A stretch of 64,000 nt of DNA, taken from Imperialibacter sp963977595 (GTDB lineage: Bacteria; Bacteroidota; Bacteroidia; Cytophagales; Cyclobacteriaceae). The position numbers and the translations under genes were made by a program. Positions 25,580 through 35,345 of this stretch are shown here, one piece after another (the stretch's first letter is position 1; each line of letters opens with the position of its first letter). The notes beneath the pieces are model-generated. The model saw only the letters and a program-made list of their open reading frames with translations, was not told the origin of the DNA and did not search any database. Where the stretch lies: assembly GCF_048007035.1 (NCBI RefSeq), contig NZ_CP180355.1, positions 6,510,001 to 6,574,000 of the forward strand, given 5' to 3'.

Positions 25580-27799
25580 ATGTCACCGTCTAGGACTGTT
25601 GGGATTTTCTTCTTTGCATCTTTTTTGTTGACGAGCATAGACGCTGTTGGCTGGCAGCAAGGCAGCCCTGTGGTAAATTTTGGAAGAGAAGCAGATCGCT
25701 CGGGCGGTGCTGTAGCTGCCATTGAGACCGACAATGATGGAGTGATGTATTTTGGCACGTCCAGGGGGGTAGTTGTTTATGATGGAGAAGTGTGGCAGGA
25801 AATTGACCTTGGCGGAAAAGGAAACACCCACAGCATCACTTATGACAGCCTAACTGACAGAATCTATATTGGCGGCACCAAGTATTTCGGCTACCTGAAA
25901 AGAGACAGAACCACTCGCTTTTCATACGTCGAATTGTCGACGGAAATCTCAGAAACACATGCCTTTAAAGACGTCTGGCAAATTTTCCGATTCAACAATA
26001 ACATCTACTTCATGACGCCGGAGGGGCGTTTTCTTTACAATTCCGATTCAGTTACTTATCTAAACTTCCCCGAATCTTATTTCTTTCAGGTAGGGTCAAC
26101 TGTTTATTTATCCGAAACAAACGGAGCATTGAGCATATTTCAGAATGGCGTACTTGTGCAAACGTGGGATCAAAAACCATATTCGAAAACTCCTGCTTTC
26201 CAGGTGCTCTCACTTGACCAACAGCACGATTTGATCCTTTACCCGCAGTCCCCACCATTGGTAAGAAACACACAAAATGGGAGTATTTCAGTTTACGAAC
26301 AGCCCCTGACTTCTTTTATTAATGAGCACTGGTTGTACAATGCCATCAGCCTTTCGAACAATTTACTGGCTATTGCTACCTGGGCAGACGGAGTGTTTAT
26401 TACTGACGAAAAAGGGCAGGTCCTTCGCAAGTTCACAACCGAGGATCGACTCATGTCAAATGAAGTTTACGAAATGAAGAAGGGGCCACAGGGAAATCTG
26501 TGGCTGGCCACGTCGTACGGCATCTCGATGATCTACATGACAAAGGCGTTCCCCGACACAGTGTTCGAACGCATTAATCCGTTTCCAACGCAAATTTCGT
26601 CGTTCGTATACAATTATGACTCCATTACCTACACCACACAAAAGTATGACACAGCCAAACTGTCCAGACCTGCAACAAGAATAAAGATCAACTTCAACAA
26701 CCCGGGAGCCGATTACTACACGCCTCAGACCTATCAATACCGACTGCTCAACTATGACACAGTCTGGCATTCAACAACCGAGCCAATGGCCGTTTTTGAC
26801 TACCTGCCAGACGGAAACTATGTCTTTCAGGTAAAGGATGGGAGCAGCAATTTGGAGCCAGCTGAACTCGTTATAATTGTGGCAGTGCCTCTGCTGGCCT
26901 TTGTAAAAGGGCCATTGGGGTATGCATTTTTAGCTATGTTAGTTCTCGGACTAACCATTATAGGCATTATTTACAGGGCAAAGAGCATGCGCAAAACGCT
27001 GGCCATGCTGGTAGCAAAAAAAACGGAAGAGGTGACCAGGCACGAGCAACAACTACTCCGCAGCAACCGTGAACTGATGGCAGTGAACGAGGAATTGGAT
27101 ACCTTTCTTTACCGGTCGTCGCACGATCTCATAGCACCGGTAAAATCCATCAGAGGCCTTCTTTACCTCTTGAAGGTATCCAAAGATGAACTTCCTCAAT
27201 ATCTGGACTTGATGGAGAACAGAATCTTAAGATTAGAAAACACCTTGCTAGAAATTAATAGCTATGTAAAAAACAGCAAAAGTGAACCACTAGCGACAAA
27301 TATTCGGCTCCATAGCCTGGTCAATGAGGTCTGGGCAGATATTGAGTTTATTGAACATGCCGACAAGCTCACATTCAAGAATGAAGTCAACCGTGATCTT
27401 GAAATAGAATCTGATCCTGGACTCTGGAAAATGATCATCCACAATCTTCTGATTAACGCAATTAAATACCACGATGGTCGCAAAGAAAGCTCGTTCGTAC
27501 GTGTATGGCATACCATCGACAACAACGTATTTACTTTGAAAGTAGAAGACAATGGACAAGGAATAGCCTCAGAATTGTTACCCCGTGTATATGACATGTT
27601 TTTCCGGGCAAATGCAAACTCCAAGGGATCGGGTCTTGGGCTGTTTTTGGTTAAAAAGATGGTTGGCAAGTTAGGAGGAACAATCAATATAGAGTCAGAA
27701 TACGCCAAAGGAACACTTGTATCGGTCAGTTCGGCTACCCTTTCCTTCAAGGTCAACGAACCCAAAATGAGGCCAAAACCGACAACTAGTCTATTGTAA
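25580..27799 (+). CDS. Membrane sensor histidine kinase with periplasmic propeller and Y_Y_Y domain
   Basis: A 739-residue kinase. A signal peptide (about 1-24) is followed by a periplasmic beta-propeller with reg-prop-like repeats (GGVMYFGTSRGV-like, PQGNLWLATSYGISMI). A Y_Y_Y-like sandwich (YQYRLLNYDTVW...LPDGNYVFQVKD) and one membrane helix (about 437-462) come next. The H box is weak but present (RSSHDLIAPVKSI, H515). The ATPase domain has an N box (NLLINAIKYHDG), VEDNGQGI and GSGLGLFLVKKM. Unlike the protein at 2650-6894 it has no receiver or DNA-binding domain, so its response regulator must be encoded elsewhere. The ligand is unknown. Confidence 0.88.
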   Translation: MSPSRTVGIFFFASFLLTSIDAVGWQQGSPVVNFGREADRSGGAVAAIETDNDGVMYFGTSRGVVVYDGEVWQEIDLGGKGNTHSITYDSLTDRIYIGGTKYFGYLKRDRTTRFSYVELSTEISETHAFKDVWQIFRFNNNIYFMTPEGRFLYNSDSVTYLNFPESYFFQVGSTVYLSETNGALSIFQNGVLVQTWDQKPYSKTPAFQVLSLDQQHDLILYPQSPPLVRNTQNGSISVYEQPLTSFINEHWLYNAISLSNNLLAIATWADGVFITDEKGQVLRKFTTEDRLMSNEVYEMKKGPQGNLWLATSYGISMIYMTKAFPDTVFERINPFPTQISSFVYNYDSITYTTQKYDTAKLSRPATRIKINFNNPGADYYTPQTYQYRLLNYDTVWHSTTEPMAVFDYLPDGNYVFQVKDGSSNLEPAELVIIVAVPLLAFVKGPLGYAFLAMLVLGLTIIGIIYRAKSMRKTLAMLVAKKTEEVTRHEQQLLRSNRELMAVNEELDTFLYRSSHDLIAPVKSIRGLLYLLKVSKDELPQYLDLMENRILRLENTLLEINSYVKNSKSEPLATNIRLHSLVNEVWADIEFIEHADKLTFKNEVNRDLEIESDPGLWKMIIHNLLINAIKYHDGRKESSFVRVWHTIDNNVFTLKVEDNGQGIASELLPRVYDMFFRANANSKGSGLGLFLVKKMVGKLGGTINIESEYAKGTLVSVSSATLSFKVNEPKMRPKPTTSLL

Positions 27800-27906
27800 G
27801 GCAACAATGTAGAGCGTTAGCTGCCTACAGCAGATGATGAAGGGTTGTTCGGAGAGCAGTGGCTTCAGAAATCTAACCTGAGAACTATGTTGTCTATTAC
27901 CATTTG

Positions 27907-28908
27907 CTACACCTCCCCCATCAACTCTGCAAAAAGCTCATACGACCTTAGCCGATCTTGACTACTGTACATGTGGCTGGCTACCATAATTTCGTCTACT
28001 CCTGTCTTTTGCAGGAAGTCACTGGCTTTTTGTTTCACCGTGTCCTTGCTCCCCACAAAAGCATACTGAAGAAACCGCTGAAAGGCAGGCTCGTTCATAA
28101 ATGCTTTCATTTGAGGTTCCAATGGTGCAGGTGGCCTTAGCTGATCACGTTTGTTGGTCAATATCCCCAACACCATCCTCACCAGCGAAGACGCCAGCAA
28201 CTCGGCTTGCTCGTCGGTATCGGCGGCAACCACATTCACGCAGGCGATTGTATAAGGCTCCTGAAGGGCTGTAGAGGGCTGAAACTCGTTGTAATAGACA
28301 TTGAGCGCCTCAAACAAATGCGTGGGCGCAAAATGGCTGGCAAAAGCATAAGGAAGGCCTTTTCTGGCCGCCAGGTGGGCACTATCGGTGCTGGAACCGA
28401 GAATGTACAAAGGGACATCCACCCCTTCAGCTACATAGGCCCTCACCTTTTCGTCTGCGTTGTCGTCAGCGAAATATTGTTGAATCTCCCCTACTTCCTC
28501 GGGAAACCGGTAAGCAGCGTGCATTCGTTCCCGACGAATGGCGTAGGCTGTTTCCTGATCGGTGCCAGGTGCTCTGCCCAGGCCGAGGTCAATTCTGTGA
28601 GGAAACAATGAACCCAGCGTGCCAAACTGTTCCGCCACAATCAGTGGGGCATGATTTGGCAGCATAACACCCCCAGAACCAACCCTGATGGATTTTGTCC
28701 CACCTGCAATATGCCCTATGAGCACAGGCGTAGCTGAGCTGGCTATGCTGATCATGTTATGGTGTTCTGCCAGCCAAAAGCGGGTGTATCCCCATTTTTC
28801 AGCATTCTGCGCCAACAACAAACTGTTTGTAAAAACTTCACCTGTGGAGGAACCCGCAGGCACCGACGCCAACTCCAGAATGGAGTAGGGCACTTTTCCT
28901 TTCTTCAT
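27907..28908 (-). CDS. LLM-class flavin-dependent oxidoreductase (luciferase-like)
   Basis: A 333-residue monooxygenase from the ATG at 28908 (a GTG two codons upstream is less likely). Luciferase-like blocks are seen: FWLAEHHNM near residue 40, RVGSGGVMLPNHAPL near 75, RIDLGLGRAPGTD near 105 and the ILGSSTDSAHLAARKGLPY block. This is the group-1 LLM layout related to YhbW, often FMN-dependent with unknown substrates. It stands alone between the sensor kinase and the pectinase gene and shares no operon. Confidence 0.88.
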   Translation of the reverse strand: MKKGKVPYSILELASVPAGSSTGEVFTNSLLLAQNAEKWGYTRFWLAEHHNMISIASSATPVLIGHIAGGTKSIRVGSGGVMLPNHAPLIVAEQFGTLGSLFPHRIDLGLGRAPGTDQETAYAIRRERMHAAYRFPEEVGEIQQYFADDNADEKVRAYVAEGVDVPLYILGSSTDSAHLAARKGLPYAFASHFAPTHLFEALNVYYNEFQPSTALQEPYTIACVNVVAADTDEQAELLASSLVRMVLGILTNKRDQLRPPAPLEPQMKAFMNEPAFQRFLQYAFVGSKDTVKQKASDFLQKTGVDEIMVASHMYSSQDRLRSYELFAELMGEV

Positions 28909-28977
28909 ATTCACATCAGACCAATTGTACCAATAGGCAAATGAAAAAAGGATCGGGATGGTTCACATGATTGGTTA

Positions 28978-30636
28978 CTATTTCATTTTAACCGTCTTTG
29001 GATCAACACCCTCCCCGATCAGCATTTGCTTAGCCGGGCCGGAAAAGTCGGCCTTTAAAAAAGTGAGGTTACTAGTTTTCTTGCCCTGAATGGAAACTGG
29101 CCTTCCCTCATGGGACACCACTTTGAATCCTGAGAAGGTAAGGTTATGGGCGTTGTAGATGGTGAAGGGGTTTCCCTCTGCTGCCACAACCGTGACATTC
29201 TTAAAACTCATTCCATCTGCATCAATGATAGAAACTCCCTTCTTGCCCGACAGATAAACATTATCAAGGTTCACGTTTTTGAGGTTCATTTCAGGGAGTC
29301 CCTGAAAAAAGCCCGCCACACCAGAATTAACCGATCGGATATTCTTCATGTAAATGTCTTTGAACGAAGGGGTTTCCTCGGTTACGGGTACGGGCGTATC
29401 GTCGATCAACGGTGCCACCTGATCGTCCTCCAGAATAGGCGACTGCCCACCGTAAAAAAGATTGAAGCGAATGGGCTCGGCCGCGATGTTGTACATATCA
29501 ATATCGGAGATGTACACGTTCTCCACCACGCCACCACGTCCTCTGGTGCTTTTGAATCGCAAGCCACAGTCAGTACCAATGAAGGTGCATTTTGACACGT
29601 GAACGTTCTTTACCCCACCCGACATTTCACTACCAACGGTAAATCCACCATGACCATGGTACACGATGTTATTGAACACCACCAGGTTTTCGGTAGGGGT
29701 TCCCCGCTTTCTGCCGTCGGCATCTTTCCCTGATTTGATGCAAATGGCGTCATCACCCACATCAAAGGAGTTGTTGTACACCCAGGTATTTTTACACGAT
29801 TCGATGTCAATACCATCTCCGTTTTGCGAATACCACGGGTTACGCACAGTCAGGTTTCTTACAATCAGGTTCTCGCACATGAGCGGATGTATGTTCCAAG
29901 CGGGTGAATTTTGAAAAGTCGGCCCATCGAGCATTACATTCCTGGAGTTCCGAAGGCTGATCATCACCGGTCTCAAAAAGTCTTTGTACTCCTTCAGTTC
30001 ATCCATTGATGCATTGTCAGGGACATTGAAATTACTGGTCGCCTCCACTCCTTTCTTAAAGCTTTCTGACGGATACCACGTATTGCCATCGTCGCCTACT
30101 AGTCCTCCACTGGCAACGATCTCTTTCCACTGCTGGCTCGACACTTTGCTTCTCTTCACCAACCGCCAGGAATCGCCGTTGCCGTCAATCACACCTTTTC
30201 CAGTAATAGAAATGTTTTCCACTTCAAAGGCATTAATCGGCGATATGCATCTATAGGTATCAAGCCCCTCAAAACTCGTGGCCACTATCGGATACAGCGT
30301 TTTGTCCTCTGAGAAAAGAATCAGGGCTCCCTCCTCCACATGTAAATCGAGGTTGCTTTTAAGCGTGATCGGGCCTGTCAGCCAAATACCTCTCGGAACT
30401 ACCAGGTGTCCCCCTCCTTTGCTCACAATGGCATCAATGGCCTTTGCAAACGCTTCTGTGTTGAGTGTAGCTCCATCAGGCACACCCCCGAAATCCAGCA
30501 GGCTCACCCGATAGGTCGGAATAACAGGCTCTGCCATTTTCGGCATGTCGAATTCGAGCTTGGGAAAAGGAGTTGCTCCCTGGCCTGACACAAGATGGGA
30601 AATGAAGAAGAAAAGACTGGCTATTTTCAGTTTCAT
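28978..30636 (-). CDS. Secreted glycoside hydrolase family 28 polygalacturonase-type enzyme
   Basis: A 552-residue parallel beta-helix enzyme with a signal peptide (about 1-18, LVSGQ). GH28 catalytic residues are present: D274 (QNGDGIDIES), D295-D296 (VGDDAICIKSG), H329 (HGHGGFTVGSE) and R360-x-K362 (LRFKSTRGRGG). It would cleave alpha-galacturonic or related linkages in pectin from the outside or in the periplasm. The galacturonic or rhamno-galacturonic products could feed oxidative sugar-acid catabolism encoded earlier in the window (inference). It is monocistronic; the next feature upstream is the decayed tRNA-Thr. Confidence 0.92.
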   Translation of the reverse strand: MKLKIASLFFFISHLVSGQGATPFPKLEFDMPKMAEPVIPTYRVSLLDFGGVPDGATLNTEAFAKAIDAIVSKGGGHLVVPRGIWLTGPITLKSNLDLHVEEGALILFSEDKTLYPIVATSFEGLDTYRCISPINAFEVENISITGKGVIDGNGDSWRLVKRSKVSSQQWKEIVASGGLVGDDGNTWYPSESFKKGVEATSNFNVPDNASMDELKEYKDFLRPVMISLRNSRNVMLDGPTFQNSPAWNIHPLMCENLIVRNLTVRNPWYSQNGDGIDIESCKNTWVYNNSFDVGDDAICIKSGKDADGRKRGTPTENLVVFNNIVYHGHGGFTVGSEMSGGVKNVHVSKCTFIGTDCGLRFKSTRGRGGVVENVYISDIDMYNIAAEPIRFNLFYGGQSPILEDDQVAPLIDDTPVPVTEETPSFKDIYMKNIRSVNSGVAGFFQGLPEMNLKNVNLDNVYLSGKKGVSIIDADGMSFKNVTVVAAEGNPFTIYNAHNLTFSGFKVVSHEGRPVSIQGKKTSNLTFLKADFSGPAKQMLIGEGVDPKTVKMK

Positions 30637-30829
30637 AAGTTCAATCGATTAAAATAATGCTGAAAAGGTCTGCTCTCAACAAACGTAAAAGAGTAACCAT
30701 CGTGTACTTGCTAATCGTCGCAAGTAAATGAAAAGTCAAGCCCTCCGCCTGGTACAAACAGCTCTGAGTGAAGACGAATTTAGGGGCAAAGTCACCCACA
30801 TGTGGCTGCTCCGAAATGGAGAAGAATAT

Positions 30830-30863
30830 AAACAAAAAAAACGAAGCGCTGTGCTTCTGTTTT
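30830..30863 (-). terminator. Duplicated tRNA-Thr terminator (behind the pseudo-tRNA)
   Basis: A GAAGCACAGCGCTTC hairpin followed by a run of eight T on the minus strand directly follows the decayed tRNA-Thr. It is a copy of the hairpin behind the intact tRNA-Thr (31282-31313), which shows that tRNA and terminator were duplicated together. Confidence 0.65.
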
Positions 30864-30864
30864 G

Positions 30865-30979
30865 AGCCCCCTGGACTGGCCGCCCGCCCGGGATTGAACG
30901 GGGACGCCCAGTCCAGCGACCTACTGATTACAAGGCAGGGCGCCCCCGTCAGTGGCTCTTCCAACTGAGCTATGGAGGT
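30865..30979 (-). pseudogene. Pseudo-tRNA-Thr(TGT) invaded by GC-rich palindromic insertions
   Basis: Aligned to the intact tRNA-Thr, this 115-base copy keeps the acceptor start, D arm, anticodon TTGTAA and 3' end. It carries three insertions of about 14-15 bases: one in the 5' side of the anticodon stem (GGGGGCGCCCTGCC), one on each side of the T loop. The two T-arm insertions pair with each other, extending the T stem by nine perfect base pairs (CTGGACTGG 30871-30879 with CCAGTCCAG 30908-30916, plus-strand coordinates) and several weaker pairs. The first base no longer fits the acceptor pair. No promoter of the TAnnTTTG type is seen in front of it. It cannot make a normal tRNA-Thr. Confidence 0.8.
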
Positions 30980-31281
30980 TTTTTTTATCTGTTTATTCTA
31001 TTAACTGTGGGGATTTTGAGGTCTCATCTAACTCTTTCACGATACTCGACAGATTTTCCGGGATCAACCTGTATTTCTGGGGATTGACTGTTTCGTTTGT
31101 GGTTAAATAAAAAAGCAAAACTGGTTCAATGCGTCTCGCCCGGCCGGGCTTCTCCAGTCGGTTAGGCTTGGACCTTTTGTTTTTTTATGACCACTCGGGA
31201 CATTGAGTTTAAAGGGTAATCACCAAATTTTCCACTTGATCCAGTCTTGGCACCCTAGCCAATTACTTTACCTGCCGTAAA
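30980..31281. repeat. Spacer between tRNA-Thr copies, with a GC palindrome
   Basis: No gene is seen here. At 31138-31149 lies a perfect 12-base palindrome, GCCCGGCCGGGC, in an otherwise AT-rich context. The core CCCGGCCGGG is identical to the palindrome inserted into the D loop of the pseudo-tRNA-Met at 44294-44310, suggesting a shared short mobile or replicating palindrome. Confidence 0.5.
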
Positions 31282-31313
31282 ACAAAAAACCGAAGCGTTG
31301 TGCTTCGGTTTTT
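31282..31313 (-). terminator. Terminator of tRNA-Thr
   Basis: An AAAACCGAAGC/GCTTCGGTTTT stem with a tiny loop and a T run on the minus strand, starting one base after the discriminator base of tRNA-Thr. Confidence 0.8.
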
Positions 31314-31314
31314 G

Positions 31315-31387
<73 letters not shown>

Positions 31388-31405
31388 ATTCCTTATTTGG
31401 GACTG

Positions 31406-31435
31406 CAAAACTAATCGGCTGATTAATTATTGCAA
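31406..31435 (-). promoter_or_regulatory. Promoter of tRNA-Thr
   Basis: On the minus strand TTG (31433-31435), a 19-base spacer and TAGTTTTG (31406-31413) match the Bacteroidota -33/-7 consensus TTG / TAnnTTTG. The expected transcript start is about 12 bases before the tRNA. Confidence 0.75.
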
Positions 31436-31453
31436 ACACTTATTGTGATTTTT

Positions 31454-33712
31454 TTAAGAGGTTTCGTGAATCACCTTGAGTTGCTCCTTCAAGCCATCCA
31501 ATTCCTCTTCTGCTTTAACGATTTTTTCGTCAAAGTCAGCCTTCAGCTTGTCAGCTTTTCTGGATGACGCCAGAAACTCCAGGTTGTTTCTCCAAACGGC
31601 TATATCATTTTCCAACGTAGCAATTTGGCGCCTTACCTGTCCCTCTTTTTGGTAGATTTTGCGTTCACCATGTGGCTCGCTCTTGATCTTACCCACCTGC
31701 ATGGCCGTCTTGAACTTACGCTGCTCATCCTCGGGTAGTGACTCCGCCGCCTTGTTGAGGGCGTCGATGGCCTCCTGATATTTTTTCTGGATGGTCTTCA
31801 TCGCATTTCTCGGCACGAAACCAATCTGGCTGTACTTCTCCTGAAAGCCACTAATGATATCCAGATCGAGGCTTTTCTCACCTGCCAGTTTCAGCAACTG
31901 CTCGCAAATGTCTTCTTTCTTTTTCAGGTTGTCATAGTACTCCTTCTCTGCCCCCTTGCTTTGCGAACGCTTCCTTTCAAAGAAATGATCACATGCAGCC
32001 TTGAACTTATGGAAGATCTCCTCCTTTACTTTTTCGGGCACAGGCCCTACCTCTCTCCACTGCTGCTGCAATTGCTTGAGCTGATTGGCAGCAGAATCCC
32101 ATTCCTCACTATCTTTGAGAGCATCCGCCTTTGCTACGAGCTCTTCCTTCAGTTTCAAGTTTTCGTGGCGTTTTCCTTCCAGAGTCTTGAAGAAGCCGCT
32201 CTTGTTGCTAAAGAACGTTTTGAACGCTCCCCAGAATCTCTTATTTATCTTCTTGGCGCTTTCCTTTGGCACACCACCAACAGCTTCCCATCTCTTTTGA
32301 AGCTCCAATACTTCTTTGGTCTTCTTATTCCACTCATTGATCTTGTCAGAAGTGAACGCCACAAATGTCTCAGCTTCCTCACATAGCCTTGTCTTCACCT
32401 CCATGTTGGCTTTCAGCTCCACCTTCAGTTCATCCACCATCTCACGGCGCTTGGAATAGATGAGATCAGAAGCGGCCTTGAAACGTTGCCAAATCTCTTC
32501 CTGAGATTCTTTTGGCACCGGCCCCAGGTGTTTGAACTCTTCGTGAAGAACATTCAACTCTTTTACCGCATGCTTGATGTTCTCTTCTTTGGTAAGCGCT
32601 TCTGCTTTATCACAAAGCTCAAGTTTTGATTCGAGGTTTTTCTTCCGGTCGAGTTCCTTGAGTTCAAAATAAATGCTTCGGTTGTCATAGAAACGATCAA
32701 TGAGGGCATTGTAGTTGGCCCAAAGGGTTTTTGCGTACTTGCCTGGCACCTGCCCTATCACCTTCCACTCATCCTGAATTTTCTTCAGAGCGGTAATAGA
32801 GGTTGTATTCTCCTCGCCATCTACCAAATGACGAAGCTTCTCCAAAACATCTATCTTCTTCTTGTAATTATCTTCTTTTTGCTGCTCCAGATTCTGAAAA
32901 AGCTTGTGCTTTTTCTCACGGAACAATTTAAAGTTCTCTTCGAAACGATAGGCGAAATCATTTAACCTAAACTCAAACGAGTCTTCTTCTCCCCCATCTG
33001 CCAGGTATTTTTTCAGCGCTTCTTCCCTATCATGGGCAACCAGCTCATCGTGAACCGCCTTTAGTTCCCTTACTATCCGATCTGCTTTCCGCACGTCGTC
33101 CCAGTGAAGCACCTCGGTAAACTTATCTACCAACTGCTCAGGCGAATAATGGCTATAGTCCTCTGCTTCTTCGTGTTCCTCGCTGTCCTCCTCTTCCGCT
33201 TCGTCATCGCCTGAAGCATCAGTTGCCTCGGCTACTACCTTACGCTCTTCTTTCTTCTCTTTTTTGTCATCAGAGGCTTCTTCGCCAGCAACAGCTTCCT
33301 GTTTTGATTCAGGCGTTGGCTCTTTGCTTTGTGTTCCTGCTTCCACTTGCGCCGGTGCTTCGGCCTCCGTCGCATCCTTTGTGGATTCTTCCGCCTTCAC
33401 TTCTTCCACAGCGGCAACTTCGGGCTTCGGCTGGCTTTCTTCTGTTTCAGACGCCACCGCTTCATCGGGACCATCCAGCTCTGGTGTAGCCTCGGGAACT
33501 GCGTCTACAGGAAGTTGCTCAGATTCATCCGATTCTACCGGTACTTTGGCAGCAGGTGTTTCAGCTTCTGTTTCTTTCTTTCCGTCTTCATCACGGACAT
33601 CTACCGAGGGCTGAGAGTCGTCATTGGCAACACTATCACCGGAGTTAATTTCCTCCGAAGCAGTTTTGCTCAACTTCTCATCACCTTCAGACACTTCTTT
33701 CTCATTGTTCAT
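31454..33712 (-). CDS. DUF349 repeat protein with long acidic disordered N-terminus
   Basis: A 752-residue protein. The first ~190 residues are low-complexity and very acidic (repeated E, A, D, S; for example DDEAEEEDSEEHEE), with no predicted fold. The rest is helical and carries five DUF349 repeats, each around a VGxVPKE-type turn: IGQVPGKYAKTLW, LGPVPKESQEEIW, VGGVPKESAKKIN, VGPVPEKVKEEIF and IGFVPRNAMKTIQ. A final coiled coil ends the protein. DUF349 proteins are conserved in Bacteroidota; a role in cell-surface or nucleoid organisation has been suggested but not settled. It lies just upstream of tRNA-Thr on the same strand. Confidence 0.9.
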   Translation of the reverse strand: MNNEKEVSEGDEKLSKTASEEINSGDSVANDDSQPSVDVRDEDGKKETEAETPAAKVPVESDESEQLPVDAVPEATPELDGPDEAVASETEESQPKPEVAAVEEVKAEESTKDATEAEAPAQVEAGTQSKEPTPESKQEAVAGEEASDDKKEKKEERKVVAEATDASGDDEAEEEDSEEHEEAEDYSHYSPEQLVDKFTEVLHWDDVRKADRIVRELKAVHDELVAHDREEALKKYLADGGEEDSFEFRLNDFAYRFEENFKLFREKKHKLFQNLEQQKEDNYKKKIDVLEKLRHLVDGEENTTSITALKKIQDEWKVIGQVPGKYAKTLWANYNALIDRFYDNRSIYFELKELDRKKNLESKLELCDKAEALTKEENIKHAVKELNVLHEEFKHLGPVPKESQEEIWQRFKAASDLIYSKRREMVDELKVELKANMEVKTRLCEEAETFVAFTSDKINEWNKKTKEVLELQKRWEAVGGVPKESAKKINKRFWGAFKTFFSNKSGFFKTLEGKRHENLKLKEELVAKADALKDSEEWDSAANQLKQLQQQWREVGPVPEKVKEEIFHKFKAACDHFFERKRSQSKGAEKEYYDNLKKKEDICEQLLKLAGEKSLDLDIISGFQEKYSQIGFVPRNAMKTIQKKYQEAIDALNKAAESLPEDEQRKFKTAMQVGKIKSEPHGERKIYQKEGQVRRQIATLENDIAVWRNNLEFLASSRKADKLKADFDEKIVKAEEELDGLKEQLKVIHETS

Positions 33713-33895
33713 CGTGCGCTCCTTGATCAGGTTCTATAGTCTCTGCAATTTAATAATATTAATTCATGTGTCTAATATTTGATTTTATTGCATTGACGAT
33801 TGGATTTGGACAAAACTACGTTGCGGATATCATTTAAACGTGATTTTGCTCCGTTGGATAATTTTGGCTCTCAATATTGCATTCCTGTGGTAGGT

Positions 33896-34474
33896 CTAAT
33901 TAAGCCTTGGATCCGCAGGGAAATTGGAAAACGCTCTGAATTTGCCGCCCATATCTTTGAGCACCTGCCGCCATAGTTCCTCATGTGAATACTCAAAAAT
34001 ATACTGCGGTGCCGTTTTTTTATTTACAATCCAGCTATTGGCATCCAACTCTTCCGAAAGCTGCCCTGCTCCCCAGCCTGAATAGCCAATAAAAAACCTC
34101 ACTTCATCAGCAGTGACTAACCCTGCACTCATCAGTTCCATCAGCTTCTCAAAATCACCACCCCAATAAATTCCTCTGGCAATTTCCCGTCCCTCTTCCA
34201 TCAAATGCGGCGAACAGTGTACAAAATGAAGCGTATCCTGCTGAACGGGTCCTCCGATAAACAGTGGAATTTCGTCATCAGGCGCATCCTCAATCACCTC
34301 GGCGAGCGATAGTTCAGAAAGCCTGTTAAGTACAAAACCAATTGAACCATTGACGTCATGCTCACATAGCAAGATCACCGATCTCTCAAAATTTGGGTCT
34401 GAGAGATAGGGCTCTGAGATGAGTAAGTCTCCTTTGTTGGGATTTACCCGTTTAAATGCGTCGAAATGCTCCAT
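33896..34474 (-). CDS. YqgE/AlgH family protein
   Basis: A 192-residue protein matching the YqgE/AlgH fold, with GDLLISEPYLSDPNFERSVILLCEH at the start (residues 15-39), then GSIGFVLNR, PLFIGGPVQQDTLHFVH, GIYWGGDFE and RFFIGYSGWGAGQLSEEL. This family is widespread and often called putative transcriptional regulator, but it has no DNA-binding domain. Its function is unknown. It is divergent from pdxH with about 200 bases between them. Confidence 0.92.
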   Translation of the reverse strand: MEHFDAFKRVNPNKGDLLISEPYLSDPNFERSVILLCEHDVNGSIGFVLNRLSELSLAEVIEDAPDDEIPLFIGGPVQQDTLHFVHCSPHLMEEGREIARGIYWGGDFEKLMELMSAGLVTADEVRFFIGYSGWGAGQLSEELDANSWIVNKKTAPQYIFEYSHEELWRQVLKDMGGKFRAFSNFPADPRLN

Positions 34475-34683
34475 TCGGTTTATTCAAAGTCCTTTTGACT
34501 ACTCCTTTGTTTAAAAGACAACAACTGACGGCTATACACCCAAGAACTGTTCAAATTGAGAACAACTAACACCCGTTGTTGCCTTACTTAGCCGCAAGAC
34601 CACATTGCATATATAACATTAATAATAGTCAAATTGTAAGGGCTATTCATAAATTTGAGTCGGATTTGAAAAATACTAAGGAA

Positions 34684-35325
34684 ATGAATATCGCAGATCT
34701 GAGAGAAGAATATTCCAGCCAGGTTCTAAACGAGGCGGCTGTAGAGAAAGACCCGGTGCTTCAATTCAACAAGTGGTTTCAGGAAGCGCTTGAAGTAAAA
34801 GTGAAAGAACCTAATGCCATGACCTTGTCCACTGTTTCTCCCGATGGACAACCACATGGCAGAATCGTGCTTCTGAAAGGACTGGAAGATGGTGCTTTTC
34901 AATTCTTCACCAACTACGAAAGCCACAAGGGCAAAGAACTTGCGCAAAACAACCGAGCGTCTCTGACATTTTTTTGGGCCGACCTTGAAAGACAAGTGCG
35001 CATTGAGGGTAGCGTGACGAAGTTATCAGAGGCGACGTCCTCCAGATATTATCACTCCAGGCCTTTGGGTAGCCAAATCGGTGCCTGGGTAAGCTTGCAG
35101 AGTGAGTCGATACCGGACAGGGCATTTTTAGAAAAGAAAACAGAAGATTTCAAGATGAAATTTAGTGGGCTGGCAGAAATACCAAAACCGGACTACTGGG
35201 GTGGCTATGGACTGGTGCCTGTGTTGGTTGAATTCTGGCAGGGACGCCCAAGCAGGCTGCATGACAGGATCGTGTTCAAAAAAGGCGTAGACGGCTCCTG
35301 GCGAACTGAGCGTCTTTCTCCCTGA
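34684..35325 (+). CDS. pdxH: Pyridoxamine/pyridoxine 5'-phosphate oxidase
   Basis: A 213-residue FMN enzyme that oxidises PNP or PMP to pyridoxal 5'-phosphate. The ATG at 34684 is chosen because MNIADLREEY is the family start; the longer open frame adds nonconserved residues. Visible motifs are NAMTLSTVSPDGQPHGRIVLLKG (FMN site), FFTNYESHKGKEL, YYHSRPLGSQIGAW and the C-terminal PSRLHDRIVF...WRTERLSP that binds PLP. A TAAATTTG element about 30 bases upstream could be the -7 box. It is the only plus-strand gene in the housekeeping block. Confidence 0.95.
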   Translation: MNIADLREEYSSQVLNEAAVEKDPVLQFNKWFQEALEVKVKEPNAMTLSTVSPDGQPHGRIVLLKGLEDGAFQFFTNYESHKGKELAQNNRASLTFFWADLERQVRIEGSVTKLSEATSSRYYHSRPLGSQIGAWVSLQSESIPDRAFLEKKTEDFKMKFSGLAEIPKPDYWGGYGLVPVLVEFWQGRPSRLHDRIVFKKGVDGSWRTERLSP

Positions 35326-35345
35326 TGGAGGCTAAAAGCGACTTA

